A DNA stretch of 64,000 nucleotides from Cafeteria roenbergensis (lineage: Eukaryota; Sar; Bigyra; Bicosoecida; Cafeteriaceae): assembly GCA_008330645.1 (NCBI GenBank), contig VLTN01000036.1:1-64000 (forward strand), written 5' to 3'. This document shows positions 32,025 to 42,246 of this stretch, piece by piece. Every line of letters begins with the position of its first letter. The first letter of the stretch is position 1. Below the pieces are notes generated by a model that had not been told where the DNA came from, made no database searches, and saw only the letters and a list, made by a program, of their open reading frames with translations. A program made the translations under genes and the position numbers.

Positions 32025-33236
32025 TCAAACCGGCGCGCCCAGTGCACGAAGCCGATGCAGCACCGCGGCGTGCTCGCTCCACGCCATCCCGTCGCACATG
32101 GTGCCCGACTGGTCCCCGGTAATGCCGTCTCGCGCGCCGGCCGCGGCAGCTGCGGCCATCACGGCCACCTCCTCCGCCTCCGACGGCACGAGCACGCCGG
32201 GGGCGCTTCCGGCCACCAGCCCGGCGCACCGCGCGGCCTCCTCGCTCGTGCACACGGCTGCGATGGCCTCGTCCGGAGACAGAGCGAGGCCAGGCCGTCC
32301 TGGCGTCGCGGGGGCGGCTGGGACGGCCGCCGCGGCGGCGTCAGCTGACATTCCCGCCTCGGCAGCGGCAGCATCGGCTGCGGCGTAGGCGCTCTCGTCG
32401 CGGGCGAGCTCTCGAAAGAGGGCCTCCGCTCCGGCGCACAGCGCCCACCCGCCCCAGTTGCTGACGCCAGCCGCCACCAGGAAATCGCACTCCTCAACGC
32501 AGGCCACGGTTTCGCCGAGCGCAATGTGCGCGCGCACCTGGTCCACGACGGCGCCCATTCCCATCTCGTTGCCGCCGTCGCCGACGCCGACTACCCTGCA
32601 GCTGAGGGGCCCCGCAGAGCCATCGCGGGCAGCGGCCACGGCCTCTGCCGCCGCCCCCAGCGGCGCCACGATGTGGTCCATGCGAAGGCCACGCATCGTG
32701 CGGTAGCTGCCGTCGGCAGCGCGGCCGGCGCGCTCGATCGCAATGGCGGCGTCGCACCCGGTCGCAACCGCCCTGCTCTCGCGCAGCGCTCGCGCGGCGT
32801 CGGCCTCGTCGCCGGCAGCCGCTGCCGCAACTGCCCTCATCGTCAGAGCGCTTCCAGACGCCTCTCCGCGGCCAGCGGCCAGCGAGTCGGCCTGGCCCTG
32901 CTCCCAAGCAAGCTGGACAACCTTGGACACCACGTCCTCGTTGCATGCGTCGGTTGCGACTGTGACGCTCTTGCCCAGGCGGGCGCACAAGCGCACGATC
33001 GCAGCGGCGCCGGCTGGCCCGTCGTTCTCCGTTGGCGGGTCGTCTGCCAGGCGGCACGGGAAGCCTGTGAGCACGAGGGGGTGCTTGGAGGCTGCCAGCA
33101 CGCATGCCGCGCCCACGAAGGCGCCAGGGAGGAACAGATGGCCGACGCCGCGCTTGCCTGGGTCCTGCGCCGTCACCGACTCCAGCGCCCGGAGCGCCGC
33201 GTCCATCGCACGAGACCTGCCACGGGACGCTGCCAT
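32025..33236 (-). CDS. D-glutamate cyclase-like protein (DUF4392 domain only)
   Basis: A single exon of 403 residues from the ATG at 33236 (a second ATG at 33206 is possible). It matches the C-terminal domain of DGLUCY: LVLTGFPCRLADDPPTENDG, an IAIERAG...GSYRTMRGLRMDH segment, VVGVGDGGNEMGMGAV and AAGVSNWGGWALCAG. In animals DGLUCY converts D-glutamate to 5-oxo-D-proline in mitochondria. The N-terminal DUF1445-like domain of animal DGLUCY is absent. A loop of about 70 Ala-rich residues is inserted before the C-terminus (SGTMCDGMAW). Localisation is not clear from the N-terminus. Confidence 0.8.
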   Translation of the reverse strand: MAASRGRSRAMDAALRALESVTAQDPGKRGVGHLFLPGAFVGAACVLAASKHPLVLTGFPCRLADDPPTENDGPAGAAAIVRLCARLGKSVTVATDACNEDVVSKVVQLAWEQGQADSLAAGRGEASGSALTMRAVAAAAAGDEADAARALRESRAVATGCDAAIAIERAGRAADGSYRTMRGLRMDHIVAPLGAAAEAVAAARDGSAGPLSCRVVGVGDGGNEMGMGAVVDQVRAHIALGETVACVEECDFLVAAGVSNWGGWALCAGAEALFRELARDESAYAAADAAAAEAGMSADAAAAAVPAAPATPGRPGLALSPDEAIAAVCTSEEAARCAGLVAGSAPGVLVPSEAEEVAVMAAAAAAGARDGITGDQSGTMCDGMAWSEHAAVLHRLRALGAPV

Positions 33237-33583
33237 CTTCGTTCCCGGGGTTGCACCCCTCGCCGGGTGTGCTTGGGCGGGCTGTGCGCGCTGGAAGGTC
33301 CGCGCGCGCGCCTGTGAGAGGCAGCGGTCCGAAATATTGGCGTGCCCCCAAAGATGTCCCGTCGCGCGCGGAGGCTTCTTCTTCCCCCCTACCCCGCTCG
33401 ATGTGGCAGCGCATGATGGATTTACAAAACGAACAAGCGTTTGCGGACAGTTTCCAGCCGCGCGAGCACGCTGCCAAGCTCACACAGCACCGCCGGCCGG
33501 TGCATGCCCCGCGCTGCGCTCGAACGGCCAGCCGCGCAAGCAGCGGCGCGATGGCCCTCGAGCCCAGCACCATCGCCGCCACG
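33237..33583. other. Intergenic stretch between two minus-strand genes
   Basis: Contains the 3' UTR of the upstream OB-fold-like gene and the promoter of the D-glutamate cyclase gene. Nothing further was seen. Confidence 0.5.
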
Positions 33584-35070
33584 TCACGCTTTCCGCGTCG
33601 CTCGCTGCACCACGTCCGATCCAGGCAGCAGCGCTGGCGTCCAGACCGGGGCGTGGCCCCACGGCGCGGCAGTCCCCGGCGCCAGCCCGGCGCCCCCTGC
33701 GGCCTCAGCCGGACGCGCTGCCGCCGCATCGTTCGCTGCCGGCGCCGGGGATTGCCGTGCCCACACGGAGGCGCCAGCCCTTGCCGCTGCAGCCTCCGCC
33801 CGGGCCAGCGCGGCGGCCCGCCCGACCGGGCTCGGGCTCCGGCTCCGGCTCCGGCTCCGGCTTCGGCTCCGCTTGGGTGCTCGCGCAGGCCCGCCTGGCG
33901 CGGCCGCCGCGGCCGCCGCAGCCGTGGCAGCCGCTGCGCTCGCCGCCCCCAGTGTGGCATCCGGCCCTACTGGGGCTGCAAGAGCCGGGCGGTTCGCCGC
34001 CAGCCTCGACAGCAGCAGCGGCTCCTCGGCCGGGCGGTCCGTGGGGACGAGGCGGGGGCACCTGCCCTGCAGCCGGGCTTGGAGGATGGCGTGGGAGGCG
34101 GGGTGGAGGGGGGATGCGAATGCACCTGCGGCGGGGCTCGCCTTCGACGCGGACGCTCCGCCCGCGGCAGCGCGCGCCGGTGCGGCGGGCGCCAGCGACG
34201 ATGCCGAGCTGGACGAGGACGACGAGGACGACGACGTGCAGGAGGAGGAGCACGACGACGACGACGACGAAGAGGACGAGGAGGAGGAGGACGACGAGGA
34301 CGAATAGGGGGACGTTGAGGGGGCGCCCGGCGCCGTCGCCGCTGCCGGCATTGACGCCAGCGGCGGTGCCGGCGCTGCCGCGAGGGCCCGCACACCGTGC
34401 GCCGCAGCCGGCGCCGACGCACTCGCAAGCAACCCCGCACTCCGCAGAAACTGCCGGCGGTGAGCGACGCTCTGTCTGAACGCTGTGGCGGACACCCCCG
34501 TGGCGCGCGCCCATGCGCAGCGCACGGCCATGGCGCCCGGACGCGCCCCGGGGAAGCGGGCGAGCTGGGCCAGGGGAATGGCCACGACCTGTCCGGCCAG
34601 CCGCGTGAGGCGGCCGGTGTGGTGAGCGGCGGCCTCCACGTCGGCGCGCCCAAGCAGCGACAGGTCTGCCCACACCTGCGGCAGCCACCGCACCAGCCCG
34701 CCGCTTGCGGGCGCACTGGCGGCCACGTTCTCGGGCTGGTCCCCCTGGATAACGCCAGAGGCCGTCGCTGCGTCTACATCCACGAGCCTGCGGGGCCGGG
34801 GACAGGCGGGGAACGGCGCTGGGTTGGATGCGGGGCAGAGGCACTGCGTTGCCCTGGCCGAGCCACGCCGAGATGCGCGCCGTGGGCCGCCGCGCACGCG
34901 GCCCCGCCGCTGAGAAAGGCAGCCCCGGCTGGGGTCGGAGCGCGCTCGGCTGCCGCTCACCTTCCCACGACCTGCACATTCGAAAGCTCCGGCACTTGCA
35001 CAAGCGCCAGCTCGCTGACGAGCACAAGCTCGCCCACCGCCCCCGCGCGCTCAGACGGGGCCGCCAGCAT
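33584..35070 (-). CDS. Possible TEN1-like OB-fold protein with long low-complexity tail
   Basis: Exon 1 is 35070-34961 and exon 2 is 34787-33584; the phase 2 join is clean (SNVQVVGR/LVDVDAATASG) and the product is 437 residues. The first 145 or so residues read like a small OB fold: GELVLVSELALVQVP, QVVGRLVDVD, VWADLSLLGR, HHTGRLTRLAGQVVAIPLAQL, and a final helix ending AFRQSVAHRRQFL. Order and spacing resemble TEN1 of the telomeric CST complex, but the match is by eye and weak. The other 290 residues are Ala/Pro/Ser-rich, with a long poly-Ser run and an Arg-Ser dipeptide stretch (KRSRSRSRSRSRSPSP) suggesting a nuclear protein. It is divergent from the channel gene. Confidence 0.45.
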
Positions 35071-35305
35071 TTCGCGCCAACGGGGCCAGGTTGGCCGGGC
35101 AGCAGGGGGCGATTGCTATCCTCGTGCGCTGTCCGAGCGGTCGCGCAGCGGCCAGGTCTCGCGCTGTGCGAGGCGCCCCTAGTTAAGTGCCTGCGTCCAC
35201 GCAACTCTGCGGCAGAGCCAAGCTGGGCCAGAGTTGGGGTGGGAAAAAACCGTAACACAAGAAAGGAACAGGGCATCGGCGAACGACTCCGTGCCGCCCA
35301 AGGCC
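35071..35305. promoter_or_regulatory. Divergent promoter between TEN1-like and channel genes
   Basis: 235 bases between two start codons on opposite strands. Assigned by position only; no core motif is clear. Confidence 0.4.
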
Positions 35306-38300
35306 ATGGCGGGGGCTCTTCCGCCCGGGCCGGGGCAGCTGTCCTTGCAGCCCCGAACCCGCAACTCGGGGCTCATCGCCGAGGCGATGGTGGACACGCA
35401 GCGGGCGCGGGACTTGTTGCGGCGCAGGCGCGCGCGCGACGTGGCGGCGCGCCAGGTGCGGTCAGCTGCCGCTGATGCGCGCAAGCGCGAGGCCGAGCAG
35501 GCCGTCGACCAGATGGGCGGGAAGGCCGGAGGCGGCCTCGCGGGAACTGATGGCGACGACGACTCCGACCGCGGCGGCGGCGCTGGAAGCGGCGCCGGGC
35601 CCGCGGAGGGCTCGGCGAGCGGCTCCGACAAGGCGCGGCTGCACTGGAAGGCGCTCCGAACTGCGGTCAAGGCCACCGGCATCATGGGCCGCGGCGGGCG
35701 GGCGGCACGCAAGGCGCGCGGGATGGTCGTGACGCCGGCGGAGGCGGAGCTCAAGGTGCAGCTGCTGCAGCGGTCGGCCCGGCACGCCGACGCGGCGGCC
35801 CTGCTGGCGCAGCACCGCGTGCTCGCCGCCGCGGCGCGGCATGGGTGGGAGCCCGGTGCCGTTGACCCGCGCGTGGTGGCGCGCCGAGCGGCGCTGCTGG
35901 TGCACCTGCAAGCCAGCGCCCAGTCGGAGGTGGCGCCGCACAGCGGTGCGGTGGCGTCGGGGAGCCTGGCCGCGCACAGCCTCGAGGACGGGGCTGGCCC
36001 GAGCCTGCTGGAGCGGCTGCACGCGCTGCAGGCGCGGCGGGTGCGCGCCGGGCAGACGAAGCTGCGGCAGGGCGACGAGGCGGTGGCGGCGGCCGCACTG
36101 GGGGTGCCGGTGGCGGAGGTGGCGCAGCTGATGGGGGGCAGCAGCGCCGCGGCGGGAAGCAGCGCTGCGGCGGCGTCAGGCGGCGGAACTGGAAGCGGGG
36201 AGCGCGGCAGCAGTCTGAGGGCGGCGCGGCGGCCGGCGCACTCCGCCACGGCAGCGCGGGCGGCGGCGGCGGCGCACATTCGGGCTGCGGCGTCGGCGGC
36301 GCTCGCCGCGGCCCGCATGCGGCGGATGTCGATCCTGACGCTGGAGGAGCGGGCGGAGCAGGCGGGGGCCGACCCCGCCGCCGACGACGACCCGGGGGCC
36401 GGCGCCGGCGGGGAGGGCGAGGGCGCGGCGCGGGGCTGCGAGCAGGGTGAGGCGCCCCGGCTGAAGGGCTGGCTGGGGCGGGTGCAGGGCTGGGGCCGCG
36501 CCCTCAAGGAGCAGGTCACCGAGCAGTGGTGGTTCTCCGGCCTGGTGCTCGCAGCCATCGTCATGGCGGGGGTGTCCACCGCCATCGGGTCCTACAGCGC
36601 GGCGCTGGCGGCCACGGAGGGCGGCTCGACGGCCCTGTCCGTGCTGGCCGTGGTGGACGCCAGCGTGTTTTGGCTCTTCTTCGCGGAGCTCGTGCTGCGC
36701 CTGCTCGCGGAGGCGCCGCTCTTCCACCGATTCATATATGACAGGTGGAATATATTCGACATGTGCGTGGTGATCCTGTCCTTCCCCGGGCTCATCGCCG
36801 CCAGCGCCACCAGCGTGGTGCGCGTGATCCGGCTGCTGCGCGTGCTGAAGCTGGTGCGGGTGCTGCCGGGTCTGCGGCGGCTGGTGCACTCTCTGGCCAA
36901 CAGCCTGAGCTCCCTGGCGTACATCGCCGGGCTCATCCTGCTGCTGCTGTACCTGTGGGCGGTTGCGGGCGCGGTGCTGCTGGGGGAGAACGACCCGGCG
37001 CACTGGCAGGGCGTGCACGTGGCGGCGCTGACACTGTACGCGCGGGGGCTGCTGGGCGACGACTGGGGCGAGGTGCTGGACACTTCCATCTACGGGTGCG
37101 ACTCCCCGCGGTCCGTGTACGGCGGGCTGGGGCAGCGCAGCTCCGACGGGTTCCCCGCCGTGTGCGCGCACGTGGTCGAGTCGCCGTGGAGCGGCACCCT
37201 CCTCTTCCTCTCCTGGGAGGTGTTGGGCACCTTCGTCTGCCTCAACCTCCTCGTCGGGTCCATCGTGCAGAGCGTGTCCGACGTCGACAGCAGCGCCAGG
37301 GAGAACGCCGGCTCCTCCGCCGTGGTGGAGGTGCTTCGCTGCGACGACCTGGAGGCGGCCGACCTGCTAGGCACCAGCGACCCCTACGTGGTGGCCACCA
37401 GCTCGCACGCGGACGGCACCAGCGCCAACGAGCTGCGCTTCAAGACAAAGGTGCGGTTTCGCACGCTGTGCCCGCGGTGGGCGAACGAGCGGTTCCTGTT
37501 CCAGCCGCTGGAGGAGGTGGGGGACGTCGTCACGCTGCGGGTGTTTGACTTTGACCGCATCGGCGCGGACGACCCGCTGGGGGAGGCGGTGCTGGACTTC
37601 TCGCTGCTGCCGGAGAACCAGCCGCTGGAGCTGGTGCTGCCGCTGGCGGGCGTGAGCACGGGGACCATCACCGTGCGGGTGGAGCGGCAGCTGTCGGCGC
37701 AGGGCCTGAACCTCGAGCAGCTGTCCCGCGAAGACCGCATGGTGGCGCTGTGCAAGCGGGCGGAGGCGCTGTGGGACCAGGTCCGATGGGAGCTCTCGGC
37801 CGCCGCCACGTCGCGGCAGGCCCTGCGGACGCGGGCGCTGCGGCTGCAGGGGCAGTCGCTCAAGCGGCTGTCGGCCATGGTGGCGGCGCTGGTGCAGGCC
37901 AAGCGAAAGGTCAGGCGCGCCGCCGGCCCGCGACGCGCGCGCGGCGAGGCCGCGGGCGCAGGCGCCGCTGAACGGGACGCGCCCGACGTCAGCGTGGACC
38001 GCGCGCTCGACGGGTGGGTCAGGGCAACAGCCCCCACGGCCGACGGCGGCGTGGCAGTGCGCTGGTTCCGCCTCGACGACCGCCCGGCCTCGCCCGCGCC
38101 GCAGGCAGCGGCGGCCTCGGCGGCGGCGGCCTCGGCGGCGGCGGCCTCGGCGCCACCTCCCCTGGACCCGTCGGCTGCTGGTGGCGAGGCGGGCGCCTCT
38201 CCGCCGTCCGCTCGGTCTTTGGCGGCGAGCCGTTCCCGCCACGACGGCGGTGGCAGCGGCGGGGGACGACCGAATACGGCTGTTTCCGGGCCGAGCGACG

Positions 38301-38461
38301 CCGAGTCGCTCGCGTACAGCGGCACTGCGGGGCAGTCCGCGCAAGGCTCGCCGCCGGACGACCCGGACGCGCTGAAGCTTCGCGGCAGCATGCGACGCCT
38401 CATCGGCGACACGGGCTGGTTCGCCGACCTGGCTGGCGGGGACGACGACGACGACGAGTGA
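35306..38461 (+). CDS. Single-domain voltage-gated cation channel fused to a C2 domain
   Basis: 1051 residues from the ATG at 35306. A basic/Ala-rich N-terminus of about 400 residues precedes one six-helix channel unit: S1 near 407-427 (FSGLVLAAIVMAGVSTAIG), S2 445-470, S3 480-500 (IFDMCVVILSFPGLIA), S4 503-527 with Arg/Lys every third residue (RVIRLLRVLKLVRVLPGLRR), S5 538-560, pore loop with filter GDDWGEV near 582 and S6 ending CLNLLVGSIVQSV. The acidic filter and the W resemble Cav/Nav-type domains and algal single-domain channels. A C2 domain (about 672-792) follows: DLLGTSDPYVVA, then FRTLCPRWANERFLF and FDFDRIGADDPLG, keeping the Ca-binding Asp residues. The tail is coiled-coil-like, then low complexity. 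Four subunits would form a channel. Confidence 0.88.
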   Translation: MAGALPPGPGQLSLQPRTRNSGLIAEAMVDTQRARDLLRRRRARDVAARQVRSAAADARKREAEQAVDQMGGKAGGGLAGTDGDDDSDRGGGAGSGAGPAEGSASGSDKARLHWKALRTAVKATGIMGRGGRAARKARGMVVTPAEAELKVQLLQRSARHADAAALLAQHRVLAAAARHGWEPGAVDPRVVARRAALLVHLQASAQSEVAPHSGAVASGSLAAHSLEDGAGPSLLERLHALQARRVRAGQTKLRQGDEAVAAAALGVPVAEVAQLMGGSSAAAGSSAAAASGGGTGSGERGSSLRAARRPAHSATAARAAAAAHIRAAASAALAAARMRRMSILTLEERAEQAGADPAADDDPGAGAGGEGEGAARGCEQGEAPRLKGWLGRVQGWGRALKEQVTEQWWFSGLVLAAIVMAGVSTAIGSYSAALAATEGGSTALSVLAVVDASVFWLFFAELVLRLLAEAPLFHRFIYDRWNIFDMCVVILSFPGLIAASATSVVRVIRLLRVLKLVRVLPGLRRLVHSLANSLSSLAYIAGLILLLLYLWAVAGAVLLGENDPAHWQGVHVAALTLYARGLLGDDWGEVLDTSIYGCDSPRSVYGGLGQRSSDGFPAVCAHVVESPWSGTLLFLSWEVLGTFVCLNLLVGSIVQSVSDVDSSARENAGSSAVVEVLRCDDLEAADLLGTSDPYVVATSSHADGTSANELRFKTKVRFRTLCPRWANERFLFQPLEEVGDVVTLRVFDFDRIGADDPLGEAVLDFSLLPENQPLELVLPLAGVSTGTITVRVERQLSAQGLNLEQLSREDRMVALCKRAEALWDQVRWELSAAATSRQALRTRALRLQGQSLKRLSAMVAALVQAKRKVRRAAGPRRARGEAAGAGAAERDAPDVSVDRALDGWVRATAPTADGGVAVRWFRLDDRPASPAPQAAAASAAAASAAAASAPPPLDPSAAGGEAGASPPSARSLAASRSRHDGGGSGGGRPNTAVSGPSDAESLAYSGTAGQSAQGSPPDDPDALKLRGSMRRLIGDTGWFADLAGGDDDDDE

Positions 38462-38822
38462 CGCGCGAGCGAGAGTGCCCCAGCGGCCGCGCAGGCGGGC
38501 GCGCTCAGAGCGCCAACGGGATCCAGCGCAGCGCTGCCGTGTTGAACTGCGCCATCAGCCGTGTGGCAGCTGTGTGGCCAGCCGTGTCGGGCGCCCGGCC
38601 AATTTTGCTAGCGGGTCGCGCAAACGGCCACTCGGACACAGGCGCACCAATCCGACTGAACATGCAAACGCAACGTCTAGCAATGCCGGCCGCCGAGTGA
38701 CGCACAACGGCCGCCGAGTGACGCACAACGGCCGCCGAGTGACGCACAACGGCCGCCGAGTGACGCACGACGGCCGCCGAGTGACGCACGACGGCCGCCG
38801 CGGAGCGCCGGCTCGCCCTGGG
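38462..38822. other. Convergent intergenic stretch carrying a minisatellite
   Basis: Lies between the channel stop and the PH-protein stop. Its second half is the 21-bp tandem repeat. No gene was seen. Confidence 0.6.
38689..38799 (+). repeat. 21-bp minisatellite (about 5 units)
   Basis: Unit GCCGCCGAGTGACGCACAACG, with the last two units carrying CACGACG instead of CACAACG. The units are directly adjacent without spacers, so this is a plain tandem repeat. Confidence 0.9.
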
Positions 38823-39992
38823 TCAGGCCGGCGCCTTGCCCTGTGTCAGAAGGTGGACGCGCGACCGACGGTCTGGCGACCCAGCGGCAGGCACGCCCGC
38901 TTGCGGGGGCGGCGGCGGTGGCCCGGTCCCAACGGGTGCTTGCGGGGGCGGCGGCTGCGCCGCTGCCTCGCTGCCGCCCGAGGTGCTATCCACCGCGCTG
39001 GAGACAGCGTTGGTGCCAGCTGCGGAGGCTGCGGGCGCGGGCGGCCCCGGCACTGAGGCGCCCTCAGGGCTGACACCGGCCCGGGCGGCCGCGGCCTCGG
39101 GCACGGGGGCAGGCGGGCTGGGGGCAGCAGTCGGCAAGGGGGGCGCGACCGGCGCGCTGGCGTGGACGCCAGCCGCGGCCGGCGCAAACGCGGCGGCAGG
39201 AGTGCCCGCTTGCCTCCGGCTTCGCGGCAGCGACGCGGAATCGCGCCGCCCGCTCAGGGCGACGGCCAAGGACTCTGCGTCGGCCTCGAACGGCAGGTCT
39301 GGGAGGGGCTCTCCATCGCGCAGACGGGATTCGAGCTCCTGGCGCAGAGCGCGGCAGTGCAGCAGGGCCTTGCCGGCCGCGGCCTTGAGCGCCTCGAGCT
39401 CGTCCAGCGCGACGCGCAGCTCGTCTCCCCGGGAGCTCGCATCCGCCTCGAGGTTCGCAGCACGCACGCGTGCCTGCCCTTGCTGCTTTTTCAGCTTGTC
39501 GATCTGCTGTGAGCCCGCCACCGCGTTCTCAAACGTGATGAACCGGCATGCCTCTATCTGGTGCATCCACTTGTCGCGAGCCTCAGGCGACTCAGCGCAC
39601 AGAACGAGCGCCCGGCCTCCAAAAGAGGCGTGCGAAATCGCAAAGCTGTTGCGGAGGTGACGTGTTGGCCCGTCGTCCACGCGCTCAACGGTGGTGCCGT
39701 CCAGCGGTAACAGGCCCTTGGGGTGGAAATCAAACCGCGTGAGAACCACGCCCCCAGTCCCAGCGGCATCAGCGCACACCGCCCCATCGCTGGCGGTCTC
39801 TCTGGCAGCTGGGTAGTACATGAGGAAGCCGTCCTTGATCACCACGAGGCGCCGCTTCCAGCTCGGCCGGCCCGACGTTGCCTTCTTGTACAGGTTGCCC
39901 GCCATCTGCACGTTCGGGTCGTGCCTCTCGCCCGCCGCCCCGCCATCCTCCTCGAACAGGCCATCCAGGGCCCTGGAGTCCCGCCGAAACAT
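38823..39992 (-). CDS. PH-domain protein with coiled coil and Pro/Ala-rich tail
   Basis: A single exon of 389 residues from the ATG at 39992. The PH domain is at about residues 28-150: [31 protein letters not shown], then [20 protein letters not shown] and the invariant Trp in [13 protein letters not shown] Lys/Arg/Glu-rich helix (about 160-235; [35 protein letters not shown]) looks like a coiled coil. The last 140 residues are Pro/Ala/Gly-rich. PH domains bind phosphoinositides or proteins, so a membrane or trafficking adaptor is plausible. No enzymatic domain was seen. Confidence 0.8.
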   Translation of the reverse strand: MFRRDSRALDGLFEEDGGAAGERHDPNVQMAGNLYKKATSGRPSWKRRLVVIKDGFLMYYPAARETASDGAVCADAAGTGGVVLTRFDFHPKGLLPLDGTTVERVDDGPTRHLRNSFAISHASFGGRALVLCAESPEARDKWMHQIEACRFITFENAVAGSQQIDKLKKQQGQARVRAANLEADASSRGDELRVALDELEALKAAAGKALLHCRALRQELESRLRDGEPLPDLPFEADAESLAVALSGRRDSASLPRSRRQAGTPAAAFAPAAAGVHASAPVAPPLPTAAPSPPAPVPEAAAARAGVSPEGASVPGPPAPAASAAGTNAVSSAVDSTSGGSEAAAQPPPPQAPVGTGPPPPPPQAGVPAAGSPDRRSRVHLLTQGKAPA

Positions 39993-42246
39993 GGCCTGGA
40001 GCTCCCAAAGGTGTGCGGAAAGGGCACAGTGCCAGAGTTCGGCTCTGCGACCAATCGCAGCTGCAATTGCTGCTCAGCGGAGGCGTTCTTGCACTCGAAG
40101 GCTGGCCTGCCGCCAAACGAGACAGTGCAACAGACCAGACTCCGCGGCGGGGCTTTCACAAACTGTCCTTCGATTGCTGCCCGCAGGCGAATCCATTGAA
40201 ACAGGGCAAAAACAGAGCGGAACACGCCCCGCTGGCACCACTCTCAACTGTTGCCTGCAGGCGGTGCTGCGCAGTGCATTGTCGCTCCGCGAGCAATACC
40301 TCCCTGGCTTGCCAGAGAGCAAATGAACCCAAGTAGGTGTTGTGGAGAGCAGACAGACCGAAGCAGCAATCCCAGGAGGAGACTCGAAACACCGCCGGCT
40401 GCGCTGTGCGCCGGGTGTTTTCGGCGTGGGCTTGGGTGGCGGCCGCAGGGCAAGTCAAACCTTCCCCGCACCCGCTGCGGCAGCGTGACAGCGCCGAACG
40501 AATCACGCAGTTGAAACATGCCTGAGCGGCTGGCCAGTTCGTCGCGCACCGATCGAATGCGATGCGACAGAACAGCGACGCTTGCCATCTACGACAGCCC
40601 GAGGCAGCAGTCGGCACCTTGGGCACATCAGGACGAGACATCGCCGTCAACGTCGAGCTTGAACGCGGACGCTGCCACTCGATGAATGATGAGCGGCTCT
40701 GTCAAAAAAGCAAGCACCGCAGGTACTGTGCATCCTGGCCCACCGACAGAGTGAGCCCAGCTCAATACGTTGCAGACGAGAGGCGAAATATTGAGACCTT
40801 TGCCTATGTTGCGGGGACCTCAACTGTCACACGAGCGGCATCTCACATAACCTCTCGTACGTTCCCTACCATCGATGCAGATGGTCGGCGCCCCTCGTCA
40901 ACTTACAGCAGGACCGAGGCAACACGCAAGCAGAAAGATGCTACTGGTCTCACAGGCACTGCAAGCCATGCCGCGGCTTAGTTTCGGTCCAAGCGGGTAG
41001 TGTGGTTCCTCCCATGGGCTTCGAAGAGCAGAACAAGTCCGGAAGCTCAGCTCCTGACAACTCTCAGTGCATTGGTGCGACTTCAACAAACAAATCCGGT
41101 TGGCAAAGTTGTGTTCAAATGGTTGCCGAGGGTCAACTTCAGACGAAGGCAGCGCGAATTTCTTTCCAGGGTCTTGAGCGAGGCGCAGTACTCAAGCTCT
41201 CGAAAGGAAAGTTGACTGCCATTCAAGCTCGCGAGACACACGACGCACAGCAGTCAATGTCAATATTGGGCAGGCAACCCCCAAAGGGGTCAACCCATCG
41301 TGTCGACATCGACCGGCATGGTTCTGTTCAGAACACCATCGTGAAACGATAGAACACCCGACGACCGGAGGTCAAGTTCACAAACACGAGTGTTGGGGCA
41401 TGTCGCTTGAACCGAGAACATTTGTCAGGGCATCGCTCCAGGAGAGTACTTTGTGATGGTGACGGGAATCACTGCCTCACGCGGCTCGGCTCGGATTGAC
41501 ACTATTCACCTGGCTCCGCGTCTTCCTTGGCTTCAAGGACAGGCAGACGGATGAGTAAGAGGCCTTCACAAACTCTGGAACGCGACACAGCCGGTGATAC
41601 ATCGGGCGATGCTTTGAGATCCAGTTGACCACAACCTGAACCGTGCGCCTCAAAGTCACGTTCGACATCCATGCAGTCATTGTGTTCGTCGGAGCTTTGG
41701 GAATCGCCTTCAAGACTGGGTGCTCAAGGTTCACTTGACTCTTGCAGTGGGTCCTTGGTCGGCCCACGGTCATTGTTCATTGACGGGAACAGCCGTGCCA
41801 CGCCGTCAAGTCGAGAGGAGAAGGCCCTGACGCGAGCGCCCTTGGCGCAAAATCTTCAGCTATGAGAATGCACCTGAAAACTGCTCTTCCTGCCCAAGCA
41901 GAGCTCCTTCGCTGTGCATAGGTCTCTTGTGATCGCGTGCGCTTTCACACGGTGCACCTGAACATTGTGACCTGAGAATCACGTACATCGCTGGACCCCT
42001 TTTTTGGCTTCGTTGCGATTGTCCCACACAGCTTTTGATCAAGCAAACGCTGCTTGGCTGCTAAGGGAGGCAACCACAAACTGCAACAGCAGCAGCTGAC
42101 CTGTGTGTCTCGTGCTGCAATTTGTATCAAGCCTACGGCGGCGCAACTTGGCGCGGGACAAATGGCATGGTGGGAGAGGGAGTCGTCGCCGAAGGGCGCT
42201 CGCAGAACGTCGCTGGAGCCGAGCAGGTCCACGTCCTTTGTCATAC
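39993..42246. other. Lower-GC, gene-poor stretch
   Basis: Base composition falls towards about half G+C in the middle (sampled by eye around 40.7-42.1 kb), well below neighbouring genes. Open frames are short (40562-40981, 41002-41352 plus strand) and lack recognisable domains. It may be old intergenic DNA, decayed mobile-element sequence or an insert of different origin. The right end borders LINE copy D. Confidence 0.5.

Noticed and set aside
38689-38799. Regularly repeated 21-bp units resembling a CRISPR array
   Set aside because: Units are contiguous with no unique spacers, and the genome is eukaryotic; this is a minisatellite.
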